This document shows, piece after piece, positions 1 to 8,549 of a stretch of 40,444 nucleotides of DNA (position 1 is its first letter; every line of letters starts with the position of its first letter). Origin of the DNA: Myxococcales bacterium. GTDB taxonomy: Bacteria; Myxococcota_A; Polyangia; Polyangiales; Polyangiaceae. The stretch lies in assembly GCA_025359105.1 (NCBI GenBank), contig JANYHK010000057.1:1-40444 (forward strand), in the 5' to 3' direction. The translations under genes and the position numbers were made by a program. Under the pieces are notes generated by a model. The model was given only the letters and a program-made list of their open reading frames with translations, made no database searches and had not been told where the DNA came from.

Positions 1-2
1 CG

Positions 3-1181
<1,179 letters not shown>

Positions 1182-1198
1182 GAGGCGGCCGGCCGGAG

Positions 1199-3286
1199 TC
1201 AGGGATGCGCGATGACGACGAGGGCGTTGGCGCGGGCGAGCACGCACTCGAGCGAACGCCCCAGTGTCTGCGGATCGAGCGCGGCGAAGCTCTCGTCGAG
1301 CACCATGACCTCGGCGTTCTGGAGGAGGGCCCGCGCGACGAAGAGGCGGCCCTTTTCGCCGTGCGACAGCTGCCACCCGGTCTCGCCGACCATCTGCTGT
1401 AGCCCCGCAGGCATGCGCGTCAGGAGCGGCCCCAGATCGAGCTCGTCGCAGATCGTCTCGGCGAGCGTGAGGTCCTCCGGCGTCGGCGGCCAGCGCCGCC
1501 CCATCAGCAGATTGAACGCGAACGTCGCGGAAAGTACATGGTTCTCGTGGAACTGCGGGGCGGCCGCGACGCGCTTCCTCCAGCGCTCGAGGCCGAGCGT
1601 CTCCAGATCGAGACCGTCGAGCAAGAGGAGGCCCGATTGCGGTCGGCGCATCCCCGTCAGAACGGCGCCCAGCGTGGACTTTCCGCCCCCAGAGCTGCCC
1701 TCGACGAGGATGCGATCGCCCGCGTGAATGCGAAGGCTGCACCCGCGGAGGACGGGCGCGCCGCGGTCGGGGTAGCGGAAGACGAGCTCGCTCGCCTCGA
1801 GGATCGGTCGCGAGGCCTCCCGACCTTCCTTCGGCGCGGGAACGTCGACGGCCGCGGCGGCGTCCGTGCTCGCGGCCGCGTCGAAGAGCGGAGCGACGGT
1901 TCGCCACGCGATGCGTGCGCCCGCGATGCTGGCGACGCCGACGACGATCTTCCTCATGGCGCGGGCGGCGAGCAACGTCCCTCCGATCGCGGTCGCGAGG
2001 GAGGCCGTCGAAGCCGAGCCGGTGACGAACCACGGCGCCAGTCCCACGATGGCGATCACGACCCACCCCCGCGGGAGCAGCGCAGTGAGCCGAGCGGCAT
2101 GGGCGTCCATGCGCCCACCGGCGTCGACATAAGCCTCGAGCGCGTCGTCCTCGCCGTCGTGCCATCGCGCGCGCGGCTGCTGCGCGAGGCGCGTGCGGTG
2201 ACCGATCATTCGCTCGACGAGCTCGTGCGTGATCCCCAGGCGCTCACCGGTCCAGGCCGCGCGACGCGCGAAGTACCGCCACGCGATCGTGAGGGTGACG
2301 CCCAACCAAGCGGCGAGGAGCGCGACGTGCACGATCCCGGCCGCACCGAGGGCCAGCACCGCGGCCGCTACCGTCAGATCGATGATGGCCGTCAAGCCGA
2401 CGAACCCCGCGTCGAGCGCGAGCGACTCGACGGCCTCGGACTCGAAGATGCGCCCCAGGAGCTGCCCCGCGCCTTCCTTGCGGATCACGTCGGGCGGGAG
2501 GCGAAGCGCGCCCGCGAGGAGTCGCTGCTTGAGCAGCGCAGCCATGTCGATCGTCAGTCGCCCCTGGGTCCGGCCTGCGATAAGGCGCAGCGGCAGCTGC
2601 GAGAACAGTACCAACGCCCAGGCGAAGAGCCAGCCGCGATCGAGGCGGCCGTCGAGCGCCCCCTTGGCGATCATCCACCACCCGAAAATGCCGAGCGCGT
2701 ACGCGCCGACGTGCGTGCACGCGAGGAGCGCGATGCGCCGAACGACGTGGGACGCGCGCGCGTGCGTCGCGACGGCCGCCCCTGGCGCCGGGCGAAGGAT
2801 CCAGCCGGCATCGATGCGACGATGCGCGAGGCGCTCCCCGAAGACCGCCGCGCGGGCGCGATCGCGCCGCGCTCCAGGAACGCGCGCGGCCTCGAGGATC
2901 GCCTCGACCGCGGGCGCGGTCTGCGACTCGAGAGGCGCGCGCAGGGCATCGCCGAGCGCGCTCGCCGCAATGGCGCGGCTCGCGCCACTCGGCCCGAGGA
3001 CGACGACGCGTCCGCGGCGCCGGCGCACGATCGCGATGACCGAACCGTCCGCGAGGAGCGCGAGCGCAGGTGCGGCGCCGGTCACGAAGCGACCCACCTG
3101 CGCGTACGTCACCTCGACGGGCTCCGCCTCGAGGCCGAGTGCAGCCGCGCGCGCCACGACGTCCTTCCCCGCGCCGTCCGTCCTGTCGACGCTGCGCCGC
3201 GCGAGCCCCGTCACCTTCGCCAGCGCGGAGATCGCCTCGGCGGCACGTCCGCTCGGCCAGGTCCAATCGGCAGGGAGGTGCGTCAT
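1199..3286 (-). CDS. Bacteriocin/RiPP-type ABC exporter with degenerate peptidase domain (second exporter)
   Basis: The 695-aa product is a fused permease-ATPase. Residues 1-130 resemble a C39 peptidase fold (AAALGLEAEPVEVTYAQV, then a GRVVVLGPSG strand), but the catalytic Cys and His are absent. Residues about 190-470 hold membrane helices. The nucleotide-binding domain has Walker A GSSGGGKST near 530, signature LSHGEKGR near 640, Walker B VMVLDES and H-loop IAHP. The start ATG at 3286 overlaps the upstream stop (ATGA), implying coupling to the C39 exporter. The pair HlyD plus peptidase-ABC plus peptidase-less ABC matches the layout known for NHLM/NHLP microcin export. It probably forms a heterodimer or partner complex with the upstream exporter (inference). 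Confidence 0.85.
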   Translation of the reverse strand: MTHLPADWTWPSGRAAEAISALAKVTGLARRSVDRTDGAGKDVVARAAALGLEAEPVEVTYAQVGRFVTGAAPALALLADGSVIAIVRRRRGRVVVLGPSGASRAIAASALGDALRAPLESQTAPAVEAILEAARVPGARRDRARAAVFGERLAHRRIDAGWILRPAPGAAVATHARASHVVRRIALLACTHVGAYALGIFGWWMIAKGALDGRLDRGWLFAWALVLFSQLPLRLIAGRTQGRLTIDMAALLKQRLLAGALRLPPDVIRKEGAGQLLGRIFESEAVESLALDAGFVGLTAIIDLTVAAAVLALGAAGIVHVALLAAWLGVTLTIAWRYFARRAAWTGERLGITHELVERMIGHRTRLAQQPRARWHDGEDDALEAYVDAGGRMDAHAARLTALLPRGWVVIAIVGLAPWFVTGSASTASLATAIGGTLLAARAMRKIVVGVASIAGARIAWRTVAPLFDAAASTDAAAAVDVPAPKEGREASRPILEASELVFRYPDRGAPVLRGCSLRIHAGDRILVEGSSGGGKSTLGAVLTGMRRPQSGLLLLDGLDLETLGLERWRKRVAAAPQFHENHVLSATFAFNLLMGRRWPPTPEDLTLAETICDELDLGPLLTRMPAGLQQMVGETGWQLSHGEKGRLFVARALLQNAEVMVLDESFAALDPQTLGRSLECVLARANALVVIAHP

Positions 3287-5970
3287 GCGACGAGCTTCCC
3301 GCCTTCGAGTCGGAGGCGGCGCCACACCGCGCCAGACCACATCGCCGCGCGCAAGCCCGCTTCGACGTCGAGCATCGCGCGGTAACGCGAATCTTCGCGC
3401 GCCGCGAGCTCGCGAGGCGCCGCGTCCTCGACGAGACGCCCCCCGTCGACGACGAGCACGCGCTCGAACGTCTGGGTCTCGGCGACGTCGTGCGTGACGC
3501 ACAGGATGGTCGCGTCCTTCCACCACGCGCGCGCAGCGGCGAGGAACTCCGTTCGCCGCGTGCGGTCCAGCCCTCGGAACGGCTCATCGAGGACGACGAG
3601 CGCCGCGTCCCTGCGACCCAGCGCTCTGCCCAGGCGCACGCGCTGTCCTTCGCCTCCCGAGACCAGGCCGCCTCCTTCGCCGAGGGGCGTCTGGAGCCCC
3701 TCGGGGAGCGCTTCGAGCAACGCGTGGAGATCCGCCGCCTCGAGGATCGAAGCGAAGGAGCCCGACGTGAGGTCGGTGCCGTAGCCGAGGTTGTCGAGGA
3801 GCGAGCGGTTCCAGAGATGCACCGACGGGTCGACCCACGCCGTTCGACCTCGCAGGGCTTCGGCGCGCGCGGGGTCCGCCGTCACCGGCTCGCCGTCGAC
3901 GAGAACGCGTCCGTGTGCGGGGCGATGCCAGCCGAGCAAGAGCCCAATGAGGCTGGATTTCCCTGCTCCCGACGCGCCCACGATCGCGACGTGCTCGCCG
4001 GCGCGGACTTCGAGGCTGACGTGCTCCAGGATCGTGTGCCCGCCGGCGACCACCGACACGTCGTCGAGGAGGATCTCCGCGCCGCGCGCCGCCGGTCGCG
4101 AGCGCTCGGGTCGTGAGGCGGGCGCGCTCTCGGCCGCGGCGCTCGTCTCCTCGAGCGCGCCGAGGGGCTCGAGCAGACGGAGCGTACGATTGCGTTGCGC
4201 CGGATACCGCCGGAGCGCGACAGCCAGGCCCTCGCCGATCTCGGGGAGGTCGAGGACCCAGTACACGAGCAAGAGAACCGCGGCAGGCTCGGCGGCGCGC
4301 GCGGAATAACCGAGCACGATGACCACTGTGATGGCGTACGCCGCGAGCGTCTGCAAGAGGTCAGCGGCCACGACCACGCGCACCGTCTCGTACGCGGCGC
4401 GCGCCCATTCGACCAGCAAGGCTTCGTGCTCCTCCCGCACCGGGCGCTCGGCGGCGTGCGTGCGCACAGGGACGAGGCCGAGCAGCGCGTCGAGGTACGA
4501 GCGGCTGAGCGCGCCGAGGTGGCTTCGTGCGCGTGCGTCGCGGGCGAGGAGGGCGGGCTGCACGGCGAGGGGGATGGCGACCATCGCGACCGCCGCGAGC
4601 GCCGCCCAGAGCGCGCTCGCCGGGTCGATCCACGCGATCGCGCAGACTGTGACGGCGAGCTGCACCGCCCCGCGCACGATGTGCCCGCCGAGCTGCGGGA
4701 GCGTGCGTATCTCGTGAATGGCGTGGCTGCGCTCGGCCATGTCCGACGTCGGCCGGCTCTGGAAGTAACGATCCCCGAGACGGGGGATCTTCTCGAGGAA
4801 CGCCATGCGCAGGCGCACCTCCAGCCGCCGGCCGAGGCGCAGCAGGCCTCCTTCGATCGACAGCTCGAGCGAGAGGATGAAGATCGCGAAGAGGACGAAC
4901 GCGCCGAGCGCGAAGAGGCGCTGCTCGACGAGGCCGAGCGCGCGACCGGCGCCGAAGAACGCGCGAAAGAGGACCGCCTCGAGCGCCGTGGCGCCCACGG
5001 CCGCGAGGATCGCCGTCAACAGCACGGGCGCCGTGACGACGCCGTCGCGAAAGAGGAGCCCGCCCAGCGTCCGCCATGCGCTCGCCGGTCGCTCCGCGAG
5101 CGCAGCGACGAGCTCGGGCGAAGGGGCTCCGGCGCTCGCCGCGGCTGCGGCGGGCCGCCGCACGCGCACGCTCACGGAGCCGCGCAGCATCACCGCTTCG
5201 CCCTCACCCTCACCCTCGTCGTCGTCCTCTTCCTTCTCCGCGGACGCGTCGAGCTCGGCGGGCCTCGCCGTCCAGTACATCGCGGGCACGGCCTCGTCGC
5301 CGGCGAGGGCACCCTGGTAGAGCGCCTCCACCGCGCGACCGGCCTCGGCGCCGCGCGCGAAACCTCCGCCGCGAACGAGCGCCGACGTCATCCGGACGGC
5401 CGCATCGAACGCGGCGATCGGCCGCCACCCCGGCTCCGCCAGCGCCGAGTCCAGGATCGCCCGGCACGCCCCCTCGCAGCCGAGCGCGCGCAGGCGCGCC
5501 GCCACGGCCTTCGTGAACTCGTCCGACGTCGTCCACCCGCGAAACGCTGACGCGGGAACGCGTGCGTCATGCACGTAGAGCTCCGAGACGAGCTCCGCGC
5601 GCGAGATCCAGCGTCGTCCGCCGGCTGGATCCATGACCTGCACCAGGGGCCCGTGCGTTCGCCAGACCACGACGAAATGGGTGAACCCGTTCGGTTGCCG
5701 GACGACGACGATCGCCGGGAGCACGTCCGCCTCGGCCAGGAGGAAGTGGTCTGTGGGGACCATGATCTGGTCGGCGTCCAGCCCCAGCTTCGGCAGGAGC
5801 TCTTCGAGCGTATCGATCGACGTGCCGTCCACGTCGGTCTGGCACGCCTCGCGGAGCCGCCCGTAGCTCACCGTGATCCCGAAGCCTTCGAGCAGGCACT
5901 TGAGGGAGGCCGGCCCGCAATCCATCGCCGAGGTCTGGATCACCTCCGGCGCGAACCACCTCCGCTTCAC
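3283..5970 (-). CDS. C39-peptidase bacteriocin/RiPP ABC exporter
   Basis: This 895-aa protein should cut the leader from a small peptide and export the product. The N-terminal C39 domain has QTSAMDCGPASL with Cys18, the oxyanion Gln12, His98 in GFTHFVVV and Asp114 in VMDPAGG, so the catalytic set is complete. Membrane helices lie about 305-600. The ATPase domain has GASGAGKSS near 661, VSGGEGQR near 768, ALVVLDEP near 790 and a THD H-loop. An unusual stretch of about 160 residues (140-300) separates peptidase and permease, with an acidic run (EKEEDDDEGEGEGE) coded partly by a CCCTCA hexamer repeat. The GTG start at 5970 overlaps the HlyD stop (GTGA). The repeat peptide at 7370-7561 is the obvious substrate candidate. 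Confidence 0.92.
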   Translation of the reverse strand: MKRRWFAPEVIQTSAMDCGPASLKCLLEGFGITVSYGRLREACQTDVDGTSIDTLEELLPKLGLDADQIMVPTDHFLLAEADVLPAIVVVRQPNGFTHFVVVWRTHGPLVQVMDPAGGRRWISRAELVSELYVHDARVPASAFRGWTTSDEFTKAVAARLRALGCEGACRAILDSALAEPGWRPIAAFDAAVRMTSALVRGGGFARGAEAGRAVEALYQGALAGDEAVPAMYWTARPAELDASAEKEEDDDEGEGEGEAVMLRGSVSVRVRRPAAAAASAGAPSPELVAALAERPASAWRTLGGLLFRDGVVTAPVLLTAILAAVGATALEAVLFRAFFGAGRALGLVEQRLFALGAFVLFAIFILSLELSIEGGLLRLGRRLEVRLRMAFLEKIPRLGDRYFQSRPTSDMAERSHAIHEIRTLPQLGGHIVRGAVQLAVTVCAIAWIDPASALWAALAAVAMVAIPLAVQPALLARDARARSHLGALSRSYLDALLGLVPVRTHAAERPVREEHEALLVEWARAAYETVRVVVAADLLQTLAAYAITVVIVLGYSARAAEPAAVLLLVYWVLDLPEIGEGLAVALRRYPAQRNRTLRLLEPLGALEETSAAAESAPASRPERSRPAARGAEILLDDVSVVAGGHTILEHVSLEVRAGEHVAIVGASGAGKSSLIGLLLGWHRPAHGRVLVDGEPVTADPARAEALRGRTAWVDPSVHLWNRSLLDNLGYGTDLTSGSFASILEAADLHALLEALPEGLQTPLGEGGGLVSGGEGQRVRLGRALGRRDAALVVLDEPFRGLDRTRRTEFLAAARAWWKDATILCVTHDVAETQTFERVLVVDGGRLVEDAAPRELAAREDSRYRAMLDVEAGLRAAMWSGAVWRRLRLEGGKLVA

Positions 5971-7190
5971 GGTTTCGCCTCGCGTCGATCGGCGGCCGCA
6001 CCACCGGTAGGGGCTGCGGCGGGGGCGCTCGCCGTCGTGCGCTGCGCGAGGTACTTGCCTGCCGCGCGGAGCACGAGCGTCGCGGGAGTGACGCGCTCCA
6101 CCTCGACCTCGGCGCTCCCGGGGAGGCCATGCTCGAGCGGGATCGTCGTGGGCGTGCCGGGAGGGATGGAGAGCTCGACGCGAACGTGCCCGGCCCGAAG
6201 CTCGCTTCCGACGCGCGTGACCTGCGCGCCGAGGGTGCCGTACTCGAGCCACGGATACCCCTCGAGCCGGACCCGCCCCATCTGACCTGGCCGGATGCGT
6301 CCGGCGGCCGCGGCGGGCAGGAACTCGGCGACCACCTTGAGCTCGCCGGTGGGCACGATGGCCCCGAGCTTGTCCCCTTCGCGCACGTACGCGCCCGGGC
6401 GCACGTCGGCGGCGTCCCCGACACGGCCACCGACGGCGGCGCGAACGGTGCGTCGATCGATCTCGTGGCGGAGCACGGCGACCGTCGCCGTCGACGTGGC
6501 CGCCTTGCCCCTGAGCGTCGCGATGTCCCGGCGCAGATCTTCTGCGCGCGCGCGCGCCTGGCTCTCGCGCGTCTTCTGGTCGCCGCTCTGCCGCTTGACG
6601 TCGAGCATGAGCGCGTCGGTCCCTGCGCGCTGACGCTCGGCGTCGGCGCGCTTTCGGATCAGCTCGAGATCGGAGATCGCGCCACCGTCGAAGAGCCGGC
6701 CGGCGCGCACCGCCTCCTCCTGGGCGAGCTTGGCGGCGAGATCCGCCTCGAGCTGCCGCGCGCGCGCCTGATCGAGCGCGACGTCGGTGGCGCCGCGATC
6801 GAACAGGACGGACTGGTCCTGCGCGACGAGCGCGCGCTCGAGCGCTTCAATCTCCGGCGCGATGGCGGCGAGTCGGACCGTCTCCTCGTCGAGGCGACGG
6901 CGCTCGACCTCGCTGTCGAGCTCGAGGACGACGTCCCCCTCGGCGACGACCGTCCCGATCGCGAGCCGCGTCGTGAGGATCCGCCCCGAGACCGGCGCGT
7001 CGATCGAGTGCGCGGCGCGGTCCACCTCGAGCCGGGCGACCTCGCTCGTCTCGTAGACGGCGACGGTCGCGCGAAAGAACCACGCGCACCACGCGCCGAG
7101 CAGCACGAGCGCGGCGCCCGTCGTGACGAGGGATCGCCGCGAGCGCTCCGCCCCGAGGGCGCGCAGGGTCTGGGAAAACGTGGCCGCCAA
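5967..7190 (-). CDS. HlyD-family secretion adaptor (bacteriocin export)
   Basis: This 407-aa periplasmic adaptor has one N-terminal membrane helix (about residues 21-40). A split biotinyl-lipoyl motif begins at SIDAPVSGRIL (62-72) and resumes at RAAVGGRVGDAADVRPGAYV. Between them lies a long coiled-coil hairpin of Ala/Glu/Arg-rich helices (about 100-250), followed by a beta-barrel region with LEGYPWLEYGTL. Members of this family bridge an inner-membrane ABC exporter to outer-membrane partners. No outer-membrane channel gene is present here. The start codon appears to be TTG with no clear ribosome-binding site, so expression may depend on the upstream peptide gene transcript. It overlaps the C39 exporter by 4 nt. 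Confidence 0.88.
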   Translation of the reverse strand: MAATFSQTLRALGAERSRRSLVTTGAALVLLGAWCAWFFRATVAVYETSEVARLEVDRAAHSIDAPVSGRILTTRLAIGTVVAEGDVVLELDSEVERRRLDEETVRLAAIAPEIEALERALVAQDQSVLFDRGATDVALDQARARQLEADLAAKLAQEEAVRAGRLFDGGAISDLELIRKRADAERQRAGTDALMLDVKRQSGDQKTRESQARARAEDLRRDIATLRGKAATSTATVAVLRHEIDRRTVRAAVGGRVGDAADVRPGAYVREGDKLGAIVPTGELKVVAEFLPAAAAGRIRPGQMGRVRLEGYPWLEYGTLGAQVTRVGSELRAGHVRVELSIPPGTPTTIPLEHGLPGSAEVEVERVTPATLVLRAAGKYLAQRTTASAPAAAPTGGAAADRREAKP

Positions 7191-7273
7191 GCGGACCAGG
7201 ATACCGGTGGAATCGCCCGGACACGAAATCCCGTGATCCCGGCTCGCGGCGTTGGTCTTGCCCGTAACGTGCC

Positions 7274-7315
7274 CGTGCCCGGATCCTCCTCAAAGTTTGC
7301 TTGGATTCGGGCACG
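7274..7315 (-). promoter_or_regulatory. Stem-loop between peptide gene and exporter genes
   Basis: Positions 7274-7286 pair with 7303-7315 over 13 bp, with one imperfect pair and a 16-nt loop. It sits after the peptide stop and before the HlyD start. No T-run follows on the minus strand, so it is not a classical terminator. A hairpin here could stabilise the peptide mRNA or partly limit read-through into the exporters, as seen in many bacteriocin operons (inference). Confidence 0.55.
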
Positions 7316-7369
7316 TGCCCGTGCCCGTGCACATTTACGGCGACAAGCGTGACCGGGTGAGGAGAGGCC

Positions 7370-7561
7370 CTAGATGTTCACACGGCTGGCGCTATGGTTC
7401 ACCGCCAGCGCACCAGCGCGGACCTTGGACTTGATCTTCACGCCGTTGGCGTTGTGGTTGCCCGGTGCCCCCCCGGCCCGGACCTTGGACTTGATCTTCA
7501 CGCCATTGGCGTTGTGGTTGACGGAGTAGTTGCCCGCGCGAACCGTTGTCTTGACCTTCAT
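7370..7561 (-). CDS. Tandem-repeat small peptide, putative substrate of the C39 exporter
   Basis: A 63-aa peptide made of three 20-residue units plus a VNI tail. Each unit has the form VKxKxxVRAG followed by four variable residues (NYSV, GAPG, ALAV) and then NHNANG, with the last unit drifting to NHSASR. The start ATG has an almost ideal ribosome-binding site (GGGAGGAG, 6 nt away), the best in the window. Basic Lys/Arg residues alternate with Val/Ile in the first half of each unit. There is no signal peptide and no Cys, and Ser/Thr are few. It lies directly upstream of a peptidase-exporter set, so it is probably a multi-core precursor or repeat microcin. The likely cut is after RAG, by analogy with double-Gly leaders. 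I know short VKAG...NHN peptides exist elsewhere but cannot name a characterised family. Confidence 0.85.
   Translation of the reverse strand: MKVKTTVRAGNYSVNHNANGVKIKSKVRAGGAPGNHNANGVKIKSKVRAGALAVNHSASRVNI
7381..7560 (-). repeat. Three tandem 60-bp coding repeats
   Basis: Units 7381-7440, 7441-7500 and 7501-7560 align without gaps. The conserved 20-nt end (gaccttggacttgatcttca) is identical in the first two and slightly changed in the third. Divergence is concentrated in about 12 bp coding the four variable residues. The pattern suggests unit duplication followed by diversification of the variable part. Confidence 0.93.
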
Positions 7562-7566
7562 GATCT

Positions 7567-7574
7567 CTCCTCCC
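7567..7574 (-). promoter_or_regulatory. Strong ribosome-binding site of the repeat peptide
   Basis: Read on the minus strand the sequence is GGGAGGAG, followed by AGATC and the ATG at 7561. It fixes the start of the 63-aa peptide and implies high translation. That contrasts with the weak TTG start of the adjacent HlyD gene and fits a substrate made in excess of its exporter. Confidence 0.8.
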
Positions 7575-7647
7575 GTGGCCCTGGGTGTGAATGTCCCGGC
7601 CTCGATGGGGGAGTACGCTGGGGATCTCCGCCGGTGTCGACGATTCC

Positions 7648-8031
7648 TCAGCGGTAGTACAGGTAGGCGAGGACCACGACCGCGCCGAGCAGGAACAGCG
7701 CCGTATTCAGAACCTGGCCAAACGACACGCGATCGAGCACCCCCGGAGCGGCGGGCGGCGCCGTGCGGTCGGGCGGCGGAACGTAGGGCGCGAAGCCCGC
7801 ACCGTTGAGCGAGAGCATGCGCTCTTCGCGCCGCGCCTTCGCGGCCGAGGGGAGCTCGTGGGCGGGCCGGAGCGACGTCGCGGACGGCGCGGGCGGCAGA
7901 GACCGGCCCATGCTCGGCACGACGCCGGACGCGTATGCCGACGGGAGATACGACGGGGGCTGGCGCGCGTGGAAGCACGCGGCGAGGTCGGAGTGATCGT
8001 TCGAGGCGCGGTGGGTGACGTGGGCTGCCAT
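7648..8031 (-). CDS. 127-aa tail-anchored small protein of unknown function
   Basis: The frame from ATG at 8031 codes a soluble, Pro/Ala/Ser-rich N-terminal part with several His residues (HVTH, NDHSD, ACFHARQ). It ends in one strong membrane helix (about residues 104-125) and the terminal YLYYR. I recognise no family. It lies 86 bp upstream of the repeat peptide on the same strand and may share its transcript. A single-helix small protein next to a bacteriocin-like precursor could be an immunity or docking factor, but nothing in the sequence proves that. Codon use and third-position GC match neighbouring genes, which supports it being real. Confidence 0.65.
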   Translation of the reverse strand: MAAHVTHRASNDHSDLAACFHARQPPSYLPSAYASGVVPSMGRSLPPAPSATSLRPAHELPSAAKARREERMLSLNGAGFAPYVPPPDRTAPPAAPGVLDRVSFGQVLNTALFLLGAVVVLAYLYYR

Positions 8032-8058
8032 GGTGATCCATGCACTTCGCAAGGATTG

Positions 8059-8077
8059 GACCACCCTGGTCAGACCA
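8059..8077. promoter_or_regulatory. Triple symmetric motif upstream of the tail-anchored protein gene
   Basis: The sequence reads GACCA CCC TGGTC A GACCA, so the central TGGTC can pair with either flank. It lies 28-46 bp upstream of the ATG at 8031 and could be an operator for the cassette. No regulator is assigned. Confidence 0.3.
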
Positions 8078-8218
8078 GCGTTCGCGCGGTTGCGACCGCT
8101 CTGGCTGCGCATTCTGCTCAACTCGCGCAAGCCGGAAGCCGAGGACGTCGCACGTCGCGCAACGCGCGGAGGACTGGACCGCAACGTGCGACTCCGTGCG
8201 AGCATCACTGTCCCGTGA

Positions 8219-8512
8219 CGATCGCCAGCACCTTGGACGAAGTTCCACCACGAGCGATTCGCGGAGCGGGAGGCGGGCGGGCGCCCGAAGTCGTCGTACC
8301 TGCCGTTCGGCGCCGGCCCCCGCGCGTGCATCGGGAAGGTCTTCGCGATGATGGAGGCGCGCCTCTTGCTCGCGACGATCGCCAAGCGCTTCCGCTTTTC
8401 GCTGGCGACGGGTCGCGCCGTGGAGGCCGAGCCGCGCATCACGCTCGTCCCGAAGTCCCGAATGAAGATGCGTCTTGACGCGCGCCGGCTTTCCGCGCCG
8501 TCGCGCCCTTGA
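8219..8512 (+). pseudogene. Cytochrome P450 C-terminal remnant
   Basis: Translation from 8234 gives WTKFHHERFAERE, then SYLPFGAGPRACIGKVFA, MMEARLLLATIAKRFRFSL and a normal stop at 8512. This is the heme-binding loop (FxxGxRxCxG with the Cys ligand) and L-helix of a P450. Everything upstream is missing: an in-frame stop lies at 8216-8218 and no I-helix or ExxR motif is seen on either strand nearby. There is no plausible start. About 90 of roughly 400 to 450 codons survive. It fills most of the 518-bp gap between 8031 and 8550. The remaining 8032-8218 shows only the symmetric motif already listed. Confidence 0.85.
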
Positions 8513-8549
8513 GGCGGCCTCTCGCCAAGCTCTCGCCTATACTCGAGAG

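Noticed and set aside
1538-3497. Long plus-strand open frames opposite the second ABC exporter
   Set aside because: They are Arg/Pro-rich, carry no domain, and lie antisense to a gene with clear Walker and signature motifs; long antisense frames are expected at this GC content.
7381-7560. 60-bp repeats as a CRISPR array or non-coding satellite
   Set aside because: The units are contiguous with no spacers, keep one reading frame with a start, stop and strong ribosome-binding site, and differ mainly at four codons.
8015-8218. Small plus-strand frame upstream of the P450 remnant
   Set aside because: The translation shows no P450 or other domain, it overlaps the start of the tail-anchored protein gene and its composition is not distinctive.
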